Source of the DNA: Jimgerdemannia flammicorona
Taxonomy: Eukaryota > Mucoromycota > Endogonomycetes > Endogonales > Endogonaceae
NCBI GenBank assembly: GCA_003990745.1
Contig: RBNI01000347.1
Span: forward strand, 1 to 32,889
Direction of reading: 5' to 3'
DNA: 32,889 nt
Part shown: piece by piece, positions 29,539 to 32,889 of the stretch
How positions within the stretch are numbered: the stretch's first letter is position 1
Layout: each line of letters begins with the position of its first letter
Notes under the pieces: model-generated
What the model saw: only the letters and a program-made list of their open reading frames with translations
What the model was told of the DNA's origin: nothing
Database searches by the model: none
Program-made: the position numbers and the translations under genes

Positions 29539-31457
29539 CTAGTATTCCATGCTCATCTCATCCCCAGCCAGATCCAATTGCTGCTCTGCTTCTAAGTGCC
29601 CTTCTGCTACAGCTTGAGCATTCAGTGCCTCCAAGATTTCCTGATATTTCACCCCATCCACCACTTCTATCTCTGCCCAATAGTCCATACAGACCACTCT
29701 CCACTTCTCCAATCTCTTCCTCAATCCCCATAAGTAAGCTGCCCTGTCATTCGCAATCTCCTGGAGTTCTACCTCTCTCTGATCATTGACCTGATATTCA
29801 ACTGATTCTAATAGTACTGCCAGGATCTCATTCCTAACCTTCCTTGGTACCTCCTCCCTACAAAGGATTTCCTCTTAATGCCTTTTCTCTATAATCTGGA
29901 AGTCCTCTCCTCCCAGCTCCTCTGCTGCCACCCCTTTCAAAGTCTTCCACAGCCACTTCTCCTCATCTACTGTCTCTGCTATATTCTGGGTGACTTGACC
30001 ATCTCCCACCCCTGGGTCCACCAGAGCACTCCTCCTCACCAACTTATCTCACTCCTCATCTGGGACATCCAGTAACTCCTCCTCACCCCCTGTCTCTCCT
30101 GAGACACTATACTGAGATTGGACTCCTTCACTCATCTCTGCATCCACCTCTACACCGCCCTGCTCCTCCTCCCTTGGTCCATTCTGGGCTCCACCCTGGA
30201 CCATCATACTTCCCCCCACCCAGTCACTCATATGCAGCCCTACTCTCCTGTCCCCATTGCTACTGCCAGCCCCACCACCCCCCAACTTCGCCAGCAGCTC
30301 CTTCTGGATTCTCCTTTCTTGCATCTTCTCCCAGGTTACCTTGTCCACTCTGGTCCTCTTCCTCTCAATAACTTCCACCACTGTCTTCACTTCATACTCC
30401 TGCCAAGCCAATCTCCTCCTCTTGACTACCCCCTCCAGGTCCTTGAGAGCCTCAAGTAAATCTTCCTCCTCTTCCAGAGACCCCTTCACTCATGTGACCT
30501 TGCACTCTACTAGTCCCCACTTCAGAGTCACTGGCCAATCCCTTGTCTTTCCTATGTTCTTCTTTCCAGCCAGCCTCACCCAGACATCAATATCACCAGT
30601 CTGGAGCTCTGTTTCTTCCCAGACCTTGAACCTGATGTCCACAATCTCCCCATACTCCTTGACTGCCCCCACAATCAACTCTCTGGCCCTCTCTCTCGAT
30701 ACCATAGAAAGATCCAATACCATCAACTGCACCACTCAGGGGTCCCAGTGTATGTACCTAGCCATAGGGACTACAACTCTGCCCACTGTCACCCCCTTCT
30801 CCATGGCTGCCAACAATGCTTCCTCTTCCTCAAATTCCACCTCAATCTCTTCTTTCCCCTTCAAAAACTTCACCAATGCTGCCCCCTTCACCTCCTGCAC
30901 CACCAGCCCCAAGATCATCCTCGCAGTCACTGCCAAGCCTCTAAAACACATTGTGATGGTGAATTCTAACCTTGATTTCTTGAGTAATGGTGCTGACACC
31001 ATGCCCATCACCCCATCCACCAGGTCCCCGGGCCTTGTGCCCACTCTCTGTCCTGATCCATCAACCACCATCACATCTGGATTTTTTTCCAGATCCCCAG
31101 TTACAGCTCCATCAACAGTCACATCACCAGCCCCTACACCCCCCCCTCCTCTACCACTAGATGCTCTCCTGGGCACTCCTCTCTGACCCCCAGCAGCAGC
31201 TGTTGATACCTTCCCCAGGCCCAGCCAGCCATCCAGACCCGAGGCCATCCTCCCTATCTTGACCTTGTTAGCAAAGGTCGACCTCTCCCCTCCTCACTGC
31301 CTCAAGCTGCGCCTTTGGCTGACAGTAGGTGGAGAGAAGGGGAGATGGTTTGGGGATACCAGGGGCCTCGATGGCTGGCCGAGGCACTGGTGGTGGAGGA
31401 AGGGGCACCACCATCCCTCTGGCCAGCACACTCACCAGATTGATCATTGCCATCTAT
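29539..31457 (-). pseudogene. LINE D ORF1, broken, with internal inversion
   Basis: Aligned with B, the start codon is ATA at 31455-31457 (ATG in B) and the stop is TAG at 29539-29541. The frame is interrupted by the 96-bp inversion plus two extra bases at its edge. It resumes at TFANKVKIGRMASGLDGWLG and continues with GDLEKNPDVMVVDG, MCFRGLAVTARMILGLVV, MVSRERARELIVGAVKEYGE, WEKMQERRIQKELLAKLGGG, the acidic EEELLDVPDEE and a Lys/Glu-rich C-terminus (LRKRLEKWRVVCMDYWAEIE). TGA at 30490-30492 replaces CGA of B. The span of 1919 bp less the 2-bp insertion equals 639 codons including the stop. The C-terminal part could form a coiled coil. No named domain recognised. Confidence 0.82.
31311..31406. 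other. 96-bp segment inverted relative to LINE B
   Basis: On the plus strand this segment begins gcctttggctgacagtaggt and ends gaaggggc. In LINE B the matching 96 bp (8954-9049) begin gcccctccc and end gtcagccaaaggc, so it is the reverse complement, while both flanks are collinear. In B the breakpoints carry short inverted ends (TGCC and GGCA on the minus strand). D has two extra bases (GC) at the edge nearest ORF1's body. B keeps the ORF1 frame across it and D does not, so B is probably the ancestral orientation. Confidence 0.88.
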
Positions 31458-31542
31458 ATTGATAGTCATCTGTTATCAAAAATATTGAGAAAAGTATTGT
31501 CTGAGTCTTATGTCACCTGAATGGTACTGGTGAAAGATGTTG

Positions 31543-31554
31543 ATATATATTTGA
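31543..31554. repeat. Right target-site duplication of LINE D
   Basis: ATATATATTTGA, identical to 25756-25767, immediately after the 5' end of LINE D. Confidence 0.9.
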
Positions 31555-32016
31555 AGTTAAACTACTAAGCATTTTGAACTTCTGACTATACAGTTTATGG
31601 GGGTAGATAAAATAGTATCATATATGTATCAAACAAAGTATCAGTTATATCATAGATATATCTTCTTCTTTTTTTTAATTTTTTATCTACAATAGTTATA
31701 AATAATATTATCTCTCATCTTAGTACAATATTGATAGATTTTGGAGTGAGGATTGTGTGGAAGATGTGGAATTATTGGGAATATTTGACTTAAAGCATTA
31801 TTGGTACTGTAAACTATTGAAGACTGATCTGTCAATATATGTGTTTATATATTTACATGTGTGTTTTTTGCATATATATGTATATCTATATATGTATATA
31901 TTATATATATATATGTGTTTAGTATGTAAGTCATATAGAGAATTCAGATTAGAAGATTCAGTTAAAGAATTTAAATAAGGATTCAGATTAAAGAAAAATT
32001 CAAATTAGATGATTCA
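31555..32016. other. AT-rich stretch without recognised gene
   Basis: AT-rich with TA/TG microsatellite sequence (about 31868-31917). A plus-strand open frame of 73 codons (31757-31978) consists largely of Tyr/Ile/Leu codons from that microsatellite and is not a credible gene. Confidence 0.6.
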
Positions 32017-32086
32017 GATTGAGTAATTCAGATTGAGTAATTTGGATTGAGTAATTTGAATTGAGTGATTTAGATTGAGTAGTTTG
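32017..32086. repeat. 14-bp tandem repeat, 5 units
   Basis: Five units of exactly 14 bp on the pattern gattgagtaatttg (starts 32017, 32031, 32045, 32059, 32073). Looser relatives (gattcagattaaag-like) extend left to about 31940. The array ends one base before LINE E begins. Confidence 0.92.
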
Positions 32087-32087
32087 C

Positions 32088-32889
32088 ACATTGGCCTACA
32101 CTGGCAAGGCAATGAGGGGGAGGCAGTGTGGGGGCCTAATATGTGGTATTGGGATAGATTGCTCCTGGGGGGTACTCTACTTACTACATTTGATATTGGG
32201 GAGGGAGTGGAGTATCAGCAGGGGCTTGGCCAGGATCTTTGGCTGAGTGGCTGGCAGGTGGCAGGGATTGGTGAGGAGTGGGACTGGGTCGGTATCTGGT
32301 CTTGGAGCACAGAGGTACAGAGGTGGCTTCCCCCGAAGTTCTGGGTGGTATGGTAGAGAATGTTGCAGAGGAATATCATGCTGAATTTCCATACAGGGCA
32401 CTTGGTAGATGGTGGACAATTTGACTGTGAGGAGTGTTATAATGTTGAGTAAGCGGGGGGTCATGTACAGATGCCAGAACATTGGCTGGGAGAGTGTGAG
32501 GTCTTGGGAAAATTTTGGGCTGAAATAGGGGATAGACTAGGTGTGGGGCATAGGCTGGTAGGGGAGGGGGGTCCTGGGAGGACTTGAGATCTCAGCTTGT
32601 GGGTGGGGTGGGAGATAGTTGGCTCACTATAGAGTGGGTATTAGCAATATGGGTGAGTCTGGCAGGTCACTGGCTTTTTGTATTTGAGGAGGGGTAGCAG
32701 TTGGGGCTGTGAGAGAAGGTGTTGTGGTGGGAGGGGCTGTTGGAGGATCTGCTGACTGGATGGTGGGTGGGTTGGGGTCCTCAAGGGGGACAACGTCGCA
32801 GTTTGGTGGTTAGGATCTGTGAGCAGAATGGTGGGAGAGTGGCAATAGTGCTAGACAAAGTGGTCTTTCATCGGGATAGGGTAGGGGGG
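32088..32889 (+). mobile_element. LINE E: 5'-truncated copy, 3' end outside window
   Basis: A plus-strand LINE fragment that starts near 32088 inside the C-terminal part of ORF2 and runs off the right edge. It matches LINE A closely (about 85% at protein level by eye) and in the inverse orientation, so A and E are the same subfamily at opposite ends of the window. The junction lies directly against the 14-bp array. Confidence 0.88.
32105..32560 (+). pseudogene. LINE E ORF2 C-terminus with CCHC finger
   Basis: The frame reads MWYWDRLLLGG, TTFDIGEGVEYQQGLGQDLW, EEWDWVGIWSWSTEV and PPKFWVVW, then a TAG where other copies have Trp (the TGG of VWWRM). After the stop it continues with RMLQRNIMLNFHTGHLVDGG, CEEC and EHWLGEC, the zf-RVT-like finger. 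Another TAA lies in the middle of the finger loop. No catalytic part is present. Beyond 32560 the frame is broken by many stops. Confidence 0.85.

Larger units (their letters stand above)
25768..31542 (-). mobile_element. LINE D: complete non-LTR retrotransposon, inactive
   Basis: The reference copy of the window: 5,775 bp on the minus strand between perfect 12-bp target-site duplications. On that strand it has an 85-bp leader (31542-31458), ORF1 (31457-29539), a 30-bp gap, ORF2 (29508 to about 25894), a 3' UTR of about 110 bp, and A15. It aligns with LINE B throughout except for a 96-bp inverted piece in ORF1 (31311-31406). Both ORFs have stops. The perfect duplication suggests insertion later than B, whose candidate duplication differs at 2 of 15 bases. 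The target is AT-rich. Confidence 0.95.

Noticed and set aside
30257..31186. 309-codon plus-strand open frame, the longest in the window
   Set aside because: It is antisense to LINE D ORF1, whose minus-strand frame matches LINE B and LINE A. The C-rich strand simply lacks stops.
31757..31978. 73-codon plus-strand open frame
   Set aside because: Mostly Tyr/Ile/Leu from a TA/TG microsatellite.

Overview
The window is about 33 kb of eukaryotic, transposon-dense DNA. I found no intact gene in it and no tRNA, rRNA or CRISPR array. Almost everything recognisable is a decayed retrotransposon or a tandem repeat. The mix suggests a filamentous fungus with a large, repeat-rich genome: L1-type LINEs with a terminal zinc finger, poly(A)-tailed retroposed copies, worn Ty1/copia and Ty3/gypsy pieces, long A/T homopolymers, and strong loss of CpG in the old copies. 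The species, and even the kingdom, are inference.

Layout, left to right. 1-2250: LINE A (minus), with a large internal deletion that joins ORF1 to the end of the reverse transcriptase. 2255-3297: three tandem-repeat blocks (23-bp, 15-bp and about 92-bp units). 3298-3468: a 100-bp LINE 3' end behind a T71 tract. 3469-9189: LINE B (minus), near full length, with both ORFs broken. 9291-11134: an unidentified decayed coding stretch containing a 9-bp minisatellite. 11640-12160: Ty1/copia RNase H remnant (plus). 12800-12935: a short repeat block. 13164-15500: minus-strand decayed frames ending in a Ty3/gypsy integrase. 15508-15968: partial copy X2 of a poly(A)-tailed retroposon. 15969-19399: LINE C (plus), joined head-to-head to X2. 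19404-19951: an unidentified decayed frame ending at T33. 20966-21660: two adjoining repeat arrays. 22701-23886: retroposon X1, flanked by a 17-bp target-site duplication. 23904-25755: AT-rich DNA with nothing recognised. 25768-31542: LINE D (minus), complete, flanked by a perfect 12-bp target-site duplication. 32017-32086: a 14-bp repeat array. 32088-32889: LINE E (plus), cut by the window end.

B and D are one LINE subfamily, A and E a second, and C a third. Comparing copies gives the family plan: a short 5' UTR (about 85 bp in D), ORF1 of roughly 638 codons with no domain I can name, a gap of about 30 bp, then ORF2 with an APE-type endonuclease, reverse transcriptase (PGEDG, PQGDPLSP, F-A/V-DD) and a C-terminal CCHC finger. 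I see no RNase H domain. The A-tail is encoded at the 3' end.

The points most worth following are these. The X family is a retroposon with a clear insertion signature and an unidentified source. A 96-bp segment is inverted inside ORF1 of D relative to B. Two insertions are composite (X2 with C; B with a dimeric tail). The sense strand of the LINEs is strongly enriched in G over C.
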